Notes: generated by a model from the sequence alone, not told the origin. A DNA stretch of 64,000 bases from Gammaproteobacteria bacterium (GCA_020445255.1 JAGRGY010000046.1:17721-81720), one strand, 5' to 3'. Positions 28,211 through 40,233 are shown, counted from the stretch's first letter. Numbers and translations are program-made.

Positions 28211-28969
28211 CTGCGCCTGCGCGCTGTCGCCGAGGGTCTGCTCCCACGGAAACTTGGGCAGGGTCTGGAAGGCGTCCTGGATACCCTTGTTCCAGGCGTT
28301 GCGCACCTTCAGCAGGTAGGTGTCGTCGGCGTCGTAGCGGCAGCGGCAGCCCACCGTGAAGCTGTCCTTCTCGTAGGTCGCGAGTTCGAACGGCGGGCCG
28401 ACGGTGATGTTCGATCGCGTCGTCGCATCGAGTGATACAAGGGCCAGGCGGGCGCCCTGATTCAGCGACAGCCCCGGATGTACGATGCGATCGAGCGCCG
28501 GCTTGCCATATTTGCTCTCGCCGATCTGCAGATACGGTGTCTCGGGTGACGAGGTGATGTAGTTGCCCTGCGGATAGATCATCATGAGTCCATGCGGCTG
28601 GCCGGCGATCTGGCCACCGACCAGCAGCGTGGTCTCGCCGCTGACCCCCGACTGCGCCAGGGCGTTGCCGTGTTCCTTCTGCACCGACAGGCTGACCGCG
28701 CCGACGTACTCGGCGGCCTCGAACAGGTAGCGTACGTTGGCCAGGTTGGGTCCGCCGGTGGGATAGTCGAGGTCGCGCTGGATGTGGTTGATGACCTCCT
28801 GTGTCGTCGCCAGGTTGCCGGCCGACAGGATGACGAACAGGCGATCAGGCGACGGCGTGAACACATGCATCTTGCTGTAGGTGGTCACATAGTCGACGCC
28901 CGCGTTGGTCCGCGAGTCCGACGCGAAGACGAGGCCGTCGTCGAGGCTGAGTCCGACACAGTAAGTCAT
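28202..28969 (-). CDS. Anbu, ancestral proteasome-like beta-subunit peptidase
   Basis: 255 residues. It begins MTYCVG...FASDSRTNAGVDYVTTYSK, the hallmark of Anbu (bacterial proteasome homologue): after Met removal Thr1 is the nucleophile, with Asp17 and Lys32 completing the proteasome-type active site. The protein matches Anbu in length and ends in a flexible Gln/Ala tail. It is cytoplasmic. Known Anbu genes sit beside transglutaminase, ATP-grasp and alpha-E genes, exactly as here, but on the opposite strand across a 149-bp divergent region. The start at 28969 is fixed by the need for Thr directly after Met. The biological substrate is unknown; processing of a peptide made or modified by the divergent operon is the common proposal. 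Confidence 0.95.
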   Translation of the reverse strand: MTYCVGLSLDDGLVFASDSRTNAGVDYVTTYSKMHVFTPSPDRLFVILSAGNLATTQEVINHIQRDLDYPTGGPNLANVRYLFEAAEYVGAVSLSVQKEHGNALAQSGVSGETTLLVGGQIAGQPHGLMMIYPQGNYITSSPETPYLQIGESKYGKPALDRIVHPGLSLNQGARLALVSLDATTRSNITVGPPFELATYEKDSFTVGCRCRYDADDTYLLKVRNAWNKGIQDAFQTLPKFPWEQTLGDSAQAQGR

Positions 28970-29045
28970 CTCAATTCCGTGTCCGCATGGAGTACGATCC
29001 ACTAGTATGGAGCCAAAACCCGTATCCGCGGAAGTCCTCTTCCGA

Positions 29046-29061
29046 TGGCACGCGGCTTGCT
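29046..29061 (+). promoter_or_regulatory. Sigma-54 (RpoN) -24/-12 promoter
   Basis: TGGCACG (29046-29052), a 4-nt spacer, then TTGCT (29057-29061) match the consensus TGGCACG-N4-TTGCW at every position. The predicted transcription start is about 29072, 47 nt before the transglutaminase ATG at 29119. The orientation is towards the transglutaminase/ATP-grasp/alpha-E operon. Such promoters need an enhancer-binding ATPase; upstream in the 149-bp gap two ATGGAG hexamers are spaced exactly 20 bp apart (28987-28992 and 29007-29012). The rpoN gene itself is in this window. Confidence 0.85.
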
Positions 29062-29118
29062 CTGCTAACCTGATATCGGCTTTCCCGTTTGCGGCCGCAA
29101 CCCGGCCAAGGTGTGTGC

Positions 29119-32100
29119 ATGTCCATACGCGTCGCGATCCGTCATAGGACCGATTACCTGTTCGATCGCAGTGTCGCGCTGTCGCCACACCTGATCCGCC
29201 TGCGGCCGGCACCTCATGTGCGTACACCGATTCACGAATATTCGCTAAAGGTCGAGCCGGCCGAGCATTTCCTGAACTGGCAGCAGGACCCGTTCGGCAA
29301 TTTCATCGCCCGCTACGTGTTCCCGGAGAAGGCGCGCAAGCTGGTGGTCGATGTCAGTCTCGTGATCGAGATGGTCACGATCAACCCGTTCGACTTTTTC
29401 GTCGAGGAGTACGCCGAACATTTCCCGTTCGAGTACCCCAAACAGCTGCACAAGGAACTGAAACCCTACTTCGAATGCACCGAATCGGGGCCCCGGCTGA
29501 CGGAATGGCTGCAAAATGTGCCGCGCGAGCCCGCCCACATCGTGAACTTCCTGGTCGATTTGAATCAGCGCCTGCAGCAGGAGATCGGGTACGTGATCCG
29601 GATGGAGCCCGGTGTGCAGACGTGCGAGGAAACGCTCGATCTGGCCAAGGGCTCGTGCCGCGACAGCGCGTGGCTGCTGGTGCAGATCCTGCGGCACCTC
29701 GGCCTCGCCGCGCGGTTTGTATCCGGCTACCTGGTGCAGCTCGCGCCGGACCAGGAGTCCCTCGACGGGCCGTCCGGCCCGACCGCGGACTTCACCGACC
29801 TGCATGCCTGGGCCGAGGTGTTCGTGCCCGGCGCCGGCTGGATCGGTCTCGATCCGACCTCGGGCCTGTTCGCTGGCGAGGGGCATATTCCGCTCGCCTG
29901 TACCCCCGACTATGTCAGCGCAGCCGCGGTGACCGGCGCGGTGGAAAAGTGCGAGGTGGAGTTCAAGTTCCTCAATGAGGTCACGCGCGTGCGCGAGGAC
30001 CCGCGCGTGACACTGCCCTACGACGACGAGCAGTGGGCCGCGGTAATGGCGCTTGGGCAGACGGTGGATGCCGAGCTGACCGCCAACGACGTGCGCCTGA
30101 CCATGGGCGGTGAACCGACCTTCGTGTCGATCGACGACATGGACAGCGCCGAGTGGAACACCGCCGCGCTCGGTCCGCACAAACGCGAGCGTGCCGAGGT
30201 GCTGCTGCGCCGGCTGTGGGACCGCTTCGCACCGGGTGGCGTGCTGCACCACGGTCAGGGCAAGTGGTACCCGGGGGAACCGTTGCCGCGCTGGGCCCTG
30301 TCATGCTTGTGGCGCGATGACGGCGAACCGGTGTGGGGGCGCCAGGACCTGCTGGCCGATCCGACCGGACACGGTGGCAGCGATGTCGAGGTTGCGTCGG
30401 CGTTCGCGCGCCGGCTGGCGACCCGCCTGGGCGTGAAATCCAACAACGTCGAGGCCGGCTACGAGGACGTGCTGTACTACCTGTGGAAGGAGGGCACGTT
30501 GCCGGAGAACGTCGATGTGCTTGACAGCAAGCTCGACGACAAGCTCGAGCGGGCGCGCCTGCGCCGGCTGTTCGAACGCGGCCTGGAAAGGGTCGTCGGT
30601 TATGCGCTGCCGCTCGGCTGGGACCACGACGCCGGGCGCTGGACGAGCTCGCCGTGGACGTTCCGCCGCGGCCACATGTTCCTGCTGCCGGGCGACTCGC
30701 CGATGGGGCTGCGCCTGCCGCTGGATGCGCTGGTATGGGAAAGGCCGGAGCTTCGCCAGCCGCTGCTCGAGACCGACCCGTTCGCGCCGCGCAGCGTGCT
30801 GCCGGGGGCGGGCCGGGCGCGCGGGCCGGGCGCGGTCTCGGAGCGTTACACGGCCTGGAGCCATGACGCGCCGACCGGGAATTTCGCGGCCCACGGTCTC
30901 AGCGAACAGGGCATGGCCGACGCGGCCCACGAAGGCCCGTGGTTCGTGCGCACCGCGATGGCGTTCGAGCCGCGCGACGGCAACCTGCACGTGTTCCTGC
31001 CACCGCTCAGCGACGTGGCGCACTGGCTCGACCTGGTCGGTGAAATCGAGGCGACCGCGGTCGAGCTGGCGCAGCCGATTGTCATCGAGGGCTACCCGGC
31101 GCCGCACGACCCGCGCCTGAAACGGTTCTCGGTGACCCCCGATCCGGGTGTCATCGAGGTCAATGTGCACCCGGCGCACAGTTGGCAGGAGATGGTCGAC
31201 AATACGCAGATCCTGTACGAGGAGGCCCGCCTGGCGCGACTGGGCACCGAGAAGTTCATGCTCGACGGGCGCCATACCGGCACCGGCGGTGGCAACCACG
31301 TCACGCTTGGCGGCCCCAGTTCGGCCGACAGCCCGATCCTGCGCAACCCGCAGGTGCTCGGCAGTCTGGTGCGCTACTGGCAGAATCACCCGGCGCTGTC
31401 GTACCTGTTCTCCGGTATGTTCATCGGCCCGACCTCGCAGGCGCCGCGCGTCGACGAGGCGCGCGACGACAGCCTGTACGAGCTGAACATCGCGATGCAG
31501 CAGCTGCCGCCGGGCGAAGTGCCCGCACCCTGGCTGGTCGACCGCGTGCTGCGCAATCTGCTGGTCGACATGACGGGCAACACCCACCGCGCCGAGTTCT
31601 GCATCGACAAGCTCTACTCACCCGATTCGTCCAGCGGGCGCCTCGGTCTGGTCGAGTTCCGTGGCTTCGAGATGCCGCCACATGCACACATGGCGATGGT
31701 GCAGGGCCTGCTGCTGCGTTCGCTGGTCTCGCGCTTCTGGCGGCAGCCGTACGATCAGCAGCTGGTGACCTGGGGCACCGAGCTGCACGACCGCTTCATG
31801 CTGCCGCACTATGTCGCGCGCGACGTGGCCGACGTGGTGCGCGACCTGAAACGCTGGGGATATCCGGTCGACCCGACCTGGTTCGATCCGTTCGTCGAGT
31901 TTCGTTTCCCGCGCTACGGCACCATCAACGTCGATGACATCGAGATGGAGCTGCGGTTCGCGATCGAGCCGTGGCACGTGCTGGGCGAGGAGGTCACGGC
32001 GCAGGGTACCGCGCGGTTCGTCGATTCGTCGGTCGAGCGGCTGCAGGTTAAGGTGCGCGGCATGACCGACACGCGCCATGTTGTGACATGCAACGGCCGG

Positions 32101-32460
32101 CGTGTGCCATTACGGTGCACCGGCGAGCGCGGCGAGTTCGTCGCCGGGGTGCGTTACAAGGCATGGAATCCACCGTCCGGTCTGCACCCCACCATCCCGG
32201 TGCATGCACCGCTGGTGTTCGATATTGTCGACAACTGGTCGGAACGCTCGCTCGGTGGATGCACTTACTACGTCGCGCACCCTGGTGGGCGCAACTACGA
32301 GACCCTGCCGGTCAACGCGTACGAGGCCGAATCGCGGCGCTTGGCACGGTTCTGGCCTGTTGGACATAGCACCGGCTCGGTGCGCGTGCCCGACGAGGCG
32401 CCGTCATGCGATCATCCGTTCACGCTGGATCTACGATCCTTCAACAGCAACAATCACTGA
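29119..32460 (+). CDS. Transglutaminase-like protease domain fused to DUF2126 putative amidoligase
   Basis: 1113 residues. Residues 1-90 form the bacterial transglutaminase N-terminal domain. The transglutaminase core follows with the catalytic triad C180 (KGSCRDSAW), H229 (DLHAWAEVF) and D245 (GLDPTSG). From about 320 to the end is a long DUF2126 domain ([17 protein letters not shown], WRRxxD-like [40 protein letters not shown]), a predicted glutamine-synthetase-like amidoligase. This fusion is characteristic of Anbu-linked operons. The ATG at 29119 has AAGG 7 nt upstream. It is predicted to cut or form amide/isopeptide bonds on a peptide, in the cytoplasm. It is the first gene of the sigma-54-controlled operon. 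Confidence 0.92.
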   Translation: MSIRVAIRHRTDYLFDRSVALSPHLIRLRPAPHVRTPIHEYSLKVEPAEHFLNWQQDPFGNFIARYVFPEKARKLVVDVSLVIEMVTINPFDFFVEEYAEHFPFEYPKQLHKELKPYFECTESGPRLTEWLQNVPREPAHIVNFLVDLNQRLQQEIGYVIRMEPGVQTCEETLDLAKGSCRDSAWLLVQILRHLGLAARFVSGYLVQLAPDQESLDGPSGPTADFTDLHAWAEVFVPGAGWIGLDPTSGLFAGEGHIPLACTPDYVSAAAVTGAVEKCEVEFKFLNEVTRVREDPRVTLPYDDEQWAAVMALGQTVDAELTANDVRLTMGGEPTFVSIDDMDSAEWNTAALGPHKRERAEVLLRRLWDRFAPGGVLHHGQGKWYPGEPLPRWALSCLWRDDGEPVWGRQDLLADPTGHGGSDVEVASAFARRLATRLGVKSNNVEAGYEDVLYYLWKEGTLPENVDVLDSKLDDKLERARLRRLFERGLERVVGYALPLGWDHDAGRWTSSPWTFRRGHMFLLPGDSPMGLRLPLDALVWERPELRQPLLETDPFAPRSVLPGAGRARGPGAVSERYTAWSHDAPTGNFAAHGLSEQGMADAAHEGPWFVRTAMAFEPRDGNLHVFLPPLSDVAHWLDLVGEIEATAVELAQPIVIEGYPAPHDPRLKRFSVTPDPGVIEVNVHPAHSWQEMVDNTQILYEEARLARLGTEKFMLDGRHTGTGGGNHVTLGGPSSADSPILRNPQVLGSLVRYWQNHPALSYLFSGMFIGPTSQAPRVDEARDDSLYELNIAMQQLPPGEVPAPWLVDRVLRNLLVDMTGNTHRAEFCIDKLYSPDSSSGRLGLVEFRGFEMPPHAHMAMVQGLLLRSLVSRFWRQPYDQQLVTWGTELHDRFMLPHYVARDVADVVRDLKRWGYPVDPTWFDPFVEFRFPRYGTINVDDIEMELRFAIEPWHVLGEEVTAQGTARFVDSSVERLQVKVRGMTDTRHVVTCNGRRVPLRCTGERGEFVAGVRYKAWNPPSGLHPTIPVHAPLVFDIVDNWSERSLGGCTYYVAHPGGRNYETLPVNAYEAESRRLARFWPVGHSTGSVRVPDEAPSCDHPFTLDLRSFNSNNH

Positions 32461-32486
32461 GGCTGCTCGCCGGACAAGACGCCACT

Positions 32487-33935
32487 ATGCCCATCCAACT
32501 GACGGAATACGATCCCGGTCCCTTCTTCGACGAGATGATGGCGCGTAAGAACCGCGCCCGTCCGCTGGCCAAGGAGCTGATAGGGCTGTTTCGCAGCATG
32601 GACGACGGCGAACTGGCCGCGCGCCAGGACGCCGCCGATCTGGCGATCAAGGAGATGGGCATCACGTTCACGGTCTACAACGAGAACGAGGGCATGATCG
32701 ACCGCAACTGGCCGTTCGACATCGTGCCGCGGCTGATTGCGAAGAGCGAATGGGACCGTGTCGAGGCCGGCCTCAAGCAGCGCGTCAAGGCGCTGAACCT
32801 GTTCATCAACGACCTCTACCACGATCAGAAGATCATCAAGGACGGCGTTTTCCCGGCCGAGGTGCTGGCCGAGTCGAAAAACTTCCGCCCGCAGTGCGTC
32901 GGCGTCAATCCACCACTTGGGGTCTGGGCACATATCTGTGGCTCGGACCTGGTGCGTGACACCGATGGCACCATTTACGTGCTCGAGGACAATCTGCGCG
33001 TGCCGTCGGGCGTGTCGTACATGCTCGAGAACCGGCTGGTCACCAAACGCGTGTTCCCCGAGCTGTTCGACAGCTACGCACCGCTGCCGGTCGACGACTA
33101 CCCGACCCAGCTGTACGAGATGCTCGCCGCGCTGTCGCCGCGCAACGTCAAGCGGCCGAATATCGCCGTGCTGACCCCGGGCATCTACAACTCGGCCTAT
33201 TTCGAGCACGCCTACCTGGCGATGGAGATGGGCGCCGAACTGGTCGAGGGCCGCGACCTGTTCGTCGACGATGACGACGTGGTCTACATGCGTACCGTGT
33301 CCGGACCCGTGCGGGTCGACGTGATCTACCGCCGCATCGACGACGAGTTCATGGATCCCGAGGTGTTCCGCGCCGATTCGGCGCTCGGTGTGCCCGGGCT
33401 GATGCGCGCGTGGAAGGCGCGCAAGATCGGTCTGGCCAACGCACCGGGCGCCGGTGTCGCCGACGACAAGGTCGTGTATGCCTTCGTGCCCGAGATCATC
33501 AAGTATTACCTGAACGAGGAGCCGGGTATCCAGAACGTGCCGACCTATCGGTGCATGTACCCGGACGAGCGCGCCTACGTGATCGAGCACCTCGATGAGC
33601 TGGTGGTCAAGCCGGCCAACGAGTCGGGCGGATACGGCATGCTGATCGGTCCGCGTGCGACCAAGAAGGAGCTGAAGACGTTCACCGGCCTGATCAAGAA
33701 GAACCCGCGCAACTACATCGCCCAGCCGACGCTGGGCATCTCGACCGTGCCGACCGTGGTCGGTAACTGCCTCGAACCGCGCCATGTCGACCTGCGTCCG
33801 TTCATCCTCAGTGGCCGCAGCACCTTCGTGACGACCGGCGGGCTGACCCGCGTCGCGCTGCGCAAGGGTTCGCTGGTGGTCAATTCGTCGCAGGGTGGCG
33901 GGTCGAAGGACACCTGGATCGTCGATACCCTCTGA
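32487..33935 (+). CDS. Circularly permuted ATP-grasp peptide ligase (type 2)
   Basis: 482 residues. Family signatures include FDEMMARKNRARPL, LYHDQKIIKDGVFP, HICGSDLVRDTDGTIYVLEDNLRVPSGVSYMLENR, VDVIYRRIDDEFMDPEVF, NAPGAGVADDK and LVVKPANESGGYGM, which match the circularly permuted ATP-grasp type 2 domain found in Anbu and alpha-E operons. It is predicted to form a peptide or isopeptide bond using ATP. It starts 26 nt after the transglutaminase stop and is followed after 14 nt by the alpha-E gene. The ATG at 32487 gives the standard N-terminus; an upstream frame to 32406 overlaps the previous gene. Confidence 0.93.
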   Translation: MPIQLTEYDPGPFFDEMMARKNRARPLAKELIGLFRSMDDGELAARQDAADLAIKEMGITFTVYNENEGMIDRNWPFDIVPRLIAKSEWDRVEAGLKQRVKALNLFINDLYHDQKIIKDGVFPAEVLAESKNFRPQCVGVNPPLGVWAHICGSDLVRDTDGTIYVLEDNLRVPSGVSYMLENRLVTKRVFPELFDSYAPLPVDDYPTQLYEMLAALSPRNVKRPNIAVLTPGIYNSAYFEHAYLAMEMGAELVEGRDLFVDDDDVVYMRTVSGPVRVDVIYRRIDDEFMDPEVFRADSALGVPGLMRAWKARKIGLANAPGAGVADDKVVYAFVPEIIKYYLNEEPGIQNVPTYRCMYPDERAYVIEHLDELVVKPANESGGYGMLIGPRATKKELKTFTGLIKKNPRNYIAQPTLGISTVPTVVGNCLEPRHVDLRPFILSGRSTFVTTGGLTRVALRKGSLVVNSSQGGGSKDTWIVDTL

Positions 33936-33949
33936 AGCGGAGAGACACG

Positions 33950-34900
33950 ATGCTGTCGCGAGTCGCGGAAAACATCTACTGGCTGTCACGCTACGTCGAG
34001 CGGGCCGAGAACACCGCGCGACTGGTACGCGTCAACTCGCACCTGGTGCTGGATACGCCGAGCGGTATCACACCGGGCTGGAAGCCGCTGGTCGACATCA
34101 CCGGTCTGTCCGATGAGTTCCACTCGGTCGAGCGCGAGGCGAACGAACGCAACATCGTGCGCTTCCTGATCGGCGACGCGAACAACCCGGGGTCGATCCT
34201 GTCGTCGCTGATCGCCGCCCGCGAGAATTGCAGAACGGTGCGCGATGTACTGCCGCGCTCTTCATGGGAAAGGCTCAACGAGCTGTACCTGTTCGCGCGG
34301 GAGAACGTGCAGGCCGGGTTGACCAAGAGTGGACGCGACCGCTTCCTCGACGAGATCATCTCGGGTTCCCAGCGCATCACCGGCCTGCTCGGTTCGGTGA
34401 TGTACCGGGACGAGGCGTATTTCTTTTCGCGCATCGGCCGCAATCTGGAGCGCGCCGACATGACGACGCGCATCATTGATGTGCGTTCCACCGACCTGTT
34501 TCCCGAAGACCTGCTCGAGTCGCGCTCGCTCGATACGCTGCAGTGGATCAGCGTGCTACGCTCGATGTCGGGTTACCAGACCTACCGTCGGCACGTCGCG
34601 ATCCGCGTCAGTCGCCCGGCGGTGCTGCAGTTCCTGTTTCTCAATCCGCACTTCCCGCGTTCATTCCTGCATTGTGTCGAGGCGGTCGGCGAGAGCATCG
34701 CGCGATTGGACGAAAACAGCCCGGTGGTGCGCCGGATCAATGCCCAGAAACGGATGCTGCGCCGGATCGACATCGGCGAGATGAGCCAAGCATCGCTGCA
34801 CGAGTTCATCGACGAACTGCAGCTCGGCATCATGGGCGTGCACCAGACACTCGCGCAGACCTATTTCCTGCCGCCACCTGCGATCGAGGAGGCGGGTTGA
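33950..34900 (+). CDS. Alpha-E domain protein
   Basis: 316 residues, all-helical. It begins MLSRVAENIYWLSRYVERAENTARLVRVN, the signature of the alpha-E domain, and keeps the conserved FLIGDANNPGSILSSL, ARENCRTVRD and FSRIGRNLERADMTTRIID segments. Alpha-E proteins always accompany the permuted ATP-grasp proteins and are thought to be their partners; the biochemical role is not established. GGAGAG lies 5 nt before the ATG. It is the last gene of the operon; a 571-bp region without a clear gene follows. Confidence 0.93.
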   Translation: MLSRVAENIYWLSRYVERAENTARLVRVNSHLVLDTPSGITPGWKPLVDITGLSDEFHSVEREANERNIVRFLIGDANNPGSILSSLIAARENCRTVRDVLPRSSWERLNELYLFARENVQAGLTKSGRDRFLDEIISGSQRITGLLGSVMYRDEAYFFSRIGRNLERADMTTRIIDVRSTDLFPEDLLESRSLDTLQWISVLRSMSGYQTYRRHVAIRVSRPAVLQFLFLNPHFPRSFLHCVEAVGESIARLDENSPVVRRINAQKRMLRRIDIGEMSQASLHEFIDELQLGIMGVHQTLAQTYFLPPPAIEEAG

Positions 34901-35471
34901 CCAGCACCTAGCACCCGTCGATCGAGGGCGGTTGCAGTGGCATCGGCTTGGATACGGGGAAAGCCAATTCCGCTGGAAAATCTGCGGTGACGGTTTGTCT
35001 TCCGCCCACGGTCACTCCGGGTATGTGCTTGTCCTGGTGCGCCGGAACCTGCCCTCCCCGTAAACCGTAGCGACGGCTGTTGTCTACGCTCCAGGTCCGC
35101 GTCCAGACTCCCCGGGCGGGCGCGCTCATCCCGAATACGGATGCAGCAGGCAGGTCGAGCGTTATCGCTCGTGCCGCGCACCGTGCGCGCGCGCAGGGAA
35201 GCACACCCAACGCGGGCGCCGGCAGCGGAGCCGAAGATGGCCGGGACACCGCGCCGTCCAGTCCGGCGCCCCGTGATGCCAGGATGCGTTGGTGGGGCGG
35301 GGCGTGCCGAACACCCGCGTCATCCGGCACGGTCGCCACGCGGTCCGCGGAAATCGCGCCGGGATCTTCGCTGTTTCCGCATGGCTGTCGTCCCGCAAGG
35401 CGATCGATAAATCGCAACTCGACCGGGTTGGGCGGTCGATGCCGCCGGATGGCCATGGCGGCCCCGCGCGT
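34901..35471. other. 571-bp gap with no confident gene
   Basis: This region lies between the alpha-E gene (+) and holA (-). The best frame is on the minus strand, 34908-35456, up to 182 codons. Its first ~100 residues are Arg/Pro/Ala-rich and random-looking; the last ~75 (from a Met near residue 109, including YGLRGGQVPAHQDKHIPGV) look more protein-like but match no family I know and have no clear ribosome-binding site. It may be a decayed gene or a boundary of the accessory locus. No terminator or repeat stands out. Confidence 0.4.
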
Positions 35472-36491
35472 TCAGGCGGCGGTCGGCATCGTGCCAGACA
35501 GGCGCAGTACGATGTCGGTCAGCCTGTCCCACGGCTGAATCTCACCGACTCCCTTGATCGCGGCGTCGGTCTGCTGGCAGAGGTCGAGCAGCTGCAGCCA
35601 CTGCGGTGTGCGCAGCCGGGTGAGGGCCTGTTGCACCAGCATGACGCGCTTGCTGAAGACTCTGGCGCGGCTGATCGCCTGATCGGGCGACATCCCCTTG
35701 GCGATGTCGGCCGACATCGTGGCCAGCGCGCGCGCCTCGCGATGCAGCGCCCACAGCACGACCGCAGGCGCGATACCTTCGGCGCGCAGCCCGTCGAGAA
35801 TGTGCAGCACGCGTGCTCCGTCACCACGCAACGCGCTGTCGACCAGTTCGAACACATCGTAGCGCGCGCTGTCGGCGACTGCGGTGGCGAGCTGATCGGC
35901 ATCGAGCGGGCCGGGCCCGTGCAGCAAAAGCAGTTTCTCGATCTCCTGGCGGGCCGCCAGCAGGTTGCCCTCGACGCGGTCGGCGAGCAGGCGCACCGCC
36001 TCGCGTGTCGGCACCATGCCGGTCTGGGTCAGGCGCTTCTCGATCCAGGCCGGCAGGCGCGCGGGTTCGATCGGCCACACCTGGATGGTCACGCCGAGAC
36101 GGTCGATGGCCGTGAACCACTTGGCGTTCTGCTGTTGGCGGTCGAGCTTCGGCAGGCTGACCAGCAACAGGGTGTCGGGCGGTGGGTTGTCGCAGTATGT
36201 CGTCAGTGCGCGGCTGCCTTCGGCGCCGGGCTTGCCGCCCGGAATGCGCAGGTCGATGACCTTCTTTTCTGCGAACAGCGAGAGTGCGGCCGCCTCGGCG
36301 GTCAGCTGGTTCCAGTCGAAACTGCCGCCAACCTCGAGCACCTCGCGCGTGCTGTGGCCGGCATCGCGCGCGGCGGCGCGAATGGCATCGCAACATTCGC
36401 CGTGCTGCAGCGGCTCATCGCCGCTGACGAGGTAGACCGGCGCCAGCGCCCCGGCCAGGTGTTCGTCGATCCGGTCGGGATAGAGGCGCAT
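35472..36491 (-). CDS. holA: DNA polymerase III delta subunit HolA
   Basis: 339 residues. Family features: LAGALAPVYLVSGDEPLQHGEC at the N-terminus, the AAA+-like module with LFAEKKVIDLRIPGGKPG and LLLVSLPKLDRQQQ, and a C-terminal collar domain (NLLAARQEIEKLLLL, DVFELVDSALRGD). Delta opens the sliding clamp within the clamp loader. It is downstream of lptE (6-nt gap) on the same strand, the conserved leuS-lptE-holA order. In many relatives nadD follows holA; here the Anbu locus and proA intervene. Confidence 0.96.
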   Translation of the reverse strand: MRLYPDRIDEHLAGALAPVYLVSGDEPLQHGECCDAIRAAARDAGHSTREVLEVGGSFDWNQLTAEAAALSLFAEKKVIDLRIPGGKPGAEGSRALTTYCDNPPPDTLLLVSLPKLDRQQQNAKWFTAIDRLGVTIQVWPIEPARLPAWIEKRLTQTGMVPTREAVRLLADRVEGNLLAARQEIEKLLLLHGPGPLDADQLATAVADSARYDVFELVDSALRGDGARVLHILDGLRAEGIAPAVVLWALHREARALATMSADIAKGMSPDQAISRARVFSKRVMLVQQALTRLRTPQWLQLLDLCQQTDAAIKGVGEIQPWDRLTDIVLRLSGTMPTAA

Positions 36492-36497
36492 CGACGC

Positions 36498-37019
36498 TCA
36501 GTTGCGGGCGGCGACCCGGGCGAGGATCTTCTGGGCGAGTTCACGCACCATGTCCCTGCGCAGCAGCTCGCTTTCACGTTCGCCGCTCAGCACGCCCGCG
36601 CTTGGGCGGAACTGGATGCGCATCACGCGCACGGTCTCCTCGTCACCTTCGCTGCCGGCGATGGAGCCCCGTGTCACGCGGATGCGCGCGGACTCCTCGA
36701 GTTCGTATTCACTGGCCTTGTTGCGGCTGTCGACCGACAGCACGCGTGCCTCGCTGTCGCGGCGCACGATATGCAGTGTCGCCGCCGCACTGTCGGCAGA
36801 GGTCGACAGGGTGCCGTGCACGGCCTCGAGTTGTTGGGTCAGTTCGCGGTGCAGCGTCGAGTAGGGTGACAGCCCGGCGATATGCAGCGGCGATGGCAGG
36901 CTGCCGTCGATCTGGCCACGCGGTTGAAACCCGCAGCCACCGGCAAGCAGCGCGGTGGCCAGTGCCAGCGGCAACAGCACACCGGCAGTGAGGTGACGGA
37001 TTGGCGACTTTCTCGTCAT
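36498..37019 (-). CDS. lptE: LPS-assembly lipoprotein LptE
   Basis: 173 residues. The signal peptide is followed by LLAGGCGFQPRG; the CGFQPRG start of the mature protein is typical of LptE (RlpB). The lipobox is slightly unusual (AGGC instead of L-x-x-C). LptE plugs and helps assemble the LptD outer-membrane translocon that inserts LPS. The ATG at 37019 is preferred because GGAG lies 6 nt upstream; an earlier ATG at 37031 overlaps the leuS stop by 1 nt. It is co-directional with leuS and holA. Confidence 0.94.
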   Translation of the reverse strand: MTRKSPIRHLTAGVLLPLALATALLAGGCGFQPRGQIDGSLPSPLHIAGLSPYSTLHRELTQQLEAVHGTLSTSADSAAATLHIVRRDSEARVLSVDSRNKASEYELEESARIRVTRGSIAGSEGDEETVRVMRIQFRPSAGVLSGERESELLRRDMVRELAQKILARVAARN

Positions 37020-37030
37020 CGAGGACTCCA

Positions 37031-39586
<2,556 letters not shown>

Positions 39587-39786
39587 TCACCGAGCGGAAA
39601 CTAAATCGTGGAAGAATACAGCAGTGCACGCGGGGGCGCGATGCGTCACGCGTTTTTGCGCTGGATTAAATATCCGCCAGTTGAATATTGCCGCCCGAAC
39701 CGGGATGTACGCATATTTGCACGACTGGGACAGTCGCACTGCCCGCCAATTAAAAGTACCGCAAAGCGGACGGAAGGAGACACGCC

Positions 39787-40233
39787 ATGGTCAGCTACAA
39801 CGAATTGCATCGCCAGAATCACAAGATCACTGAATTGACCAACATCCTGGAGCACCTGCTCGGTGACCGCTCGCTGTGTGATTCGGAAATCACGTGCGAG
39901 CTGTTCTTCGACTACGTCGCCGCGGTGAAGGACCACATGGCTGTCACCGACAGCGCGATGTATTCCAAGCTGCTCGGTGCAGGAGATCAGAAACTGAGCA
40001 ACATCGCCAACCGCTTCATGGGCGGCTCGCGCGAGATCAACCGCATTTTCTCCGCATACCTGAAGCGCTGGTGCAAATTGCGTACGAAGCAACTGGTGAT
40101 CAGGGAATACGACGCCTTCATGACCGACACGCGTGAGATGTTCGACATGGTTCTGGACCGGATCCAGTCCGAGACCGAGCATCTCTACCCCGCGGTGCGG
40201 CGCGTCACCGGCGACGAATTGGAGGTCGCCTGA
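39787..40233 (+). CDS. Hemerythrin-like (HHE-domain) protein
   Basis: 148 residues, all-helical. The pattern LHRQNHKITELTNILEHLL near the N-terminus and two later helices (VKDHMAVTDSAMYSKLL and MFDMVLDRIQSETEHLYPAV) follow the HHE four-helix layout, in which His and Glu bind a di-iron site. Several expected ligands look altered: the second helix has DHMAVTDSAMY rather than H-x-x-x-E-E-x-x-L/Y, and the last has RIQSETEHLYP without the leading His. Iron binding is therefore uncertain. AAGGAG lies 8 nt before the ATG. It is divergent from leuS and followed by the ybeL-like gene. Confidence 0.6.
   Translation: MVSYNELHRQNHKITELTNILEHLLGDRSLCDSEITCELFFDYVAAVKDHMAVTDSAMYSKLLGAGDQKLSNIANRFMGGSREINRIFSAYLKRWCKLRTKQLVIREYDAFMTDTREMFDMVLDRIQSETEHLYPAVRRVTGDELEVA

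Noticed and set aside
29089..29118. Upstream start for the transglutaminase gene
   Set aside because: The ATG at 29119 has a good ribosome-binding site and begins the conserved N-terminal domain; the extra ten codons do not match the family.
39707..39723. Possible -24/-12 element before the hemerythrin-like gene
   Set aside because: The -24 GG is not present and the spacer is one base too long.
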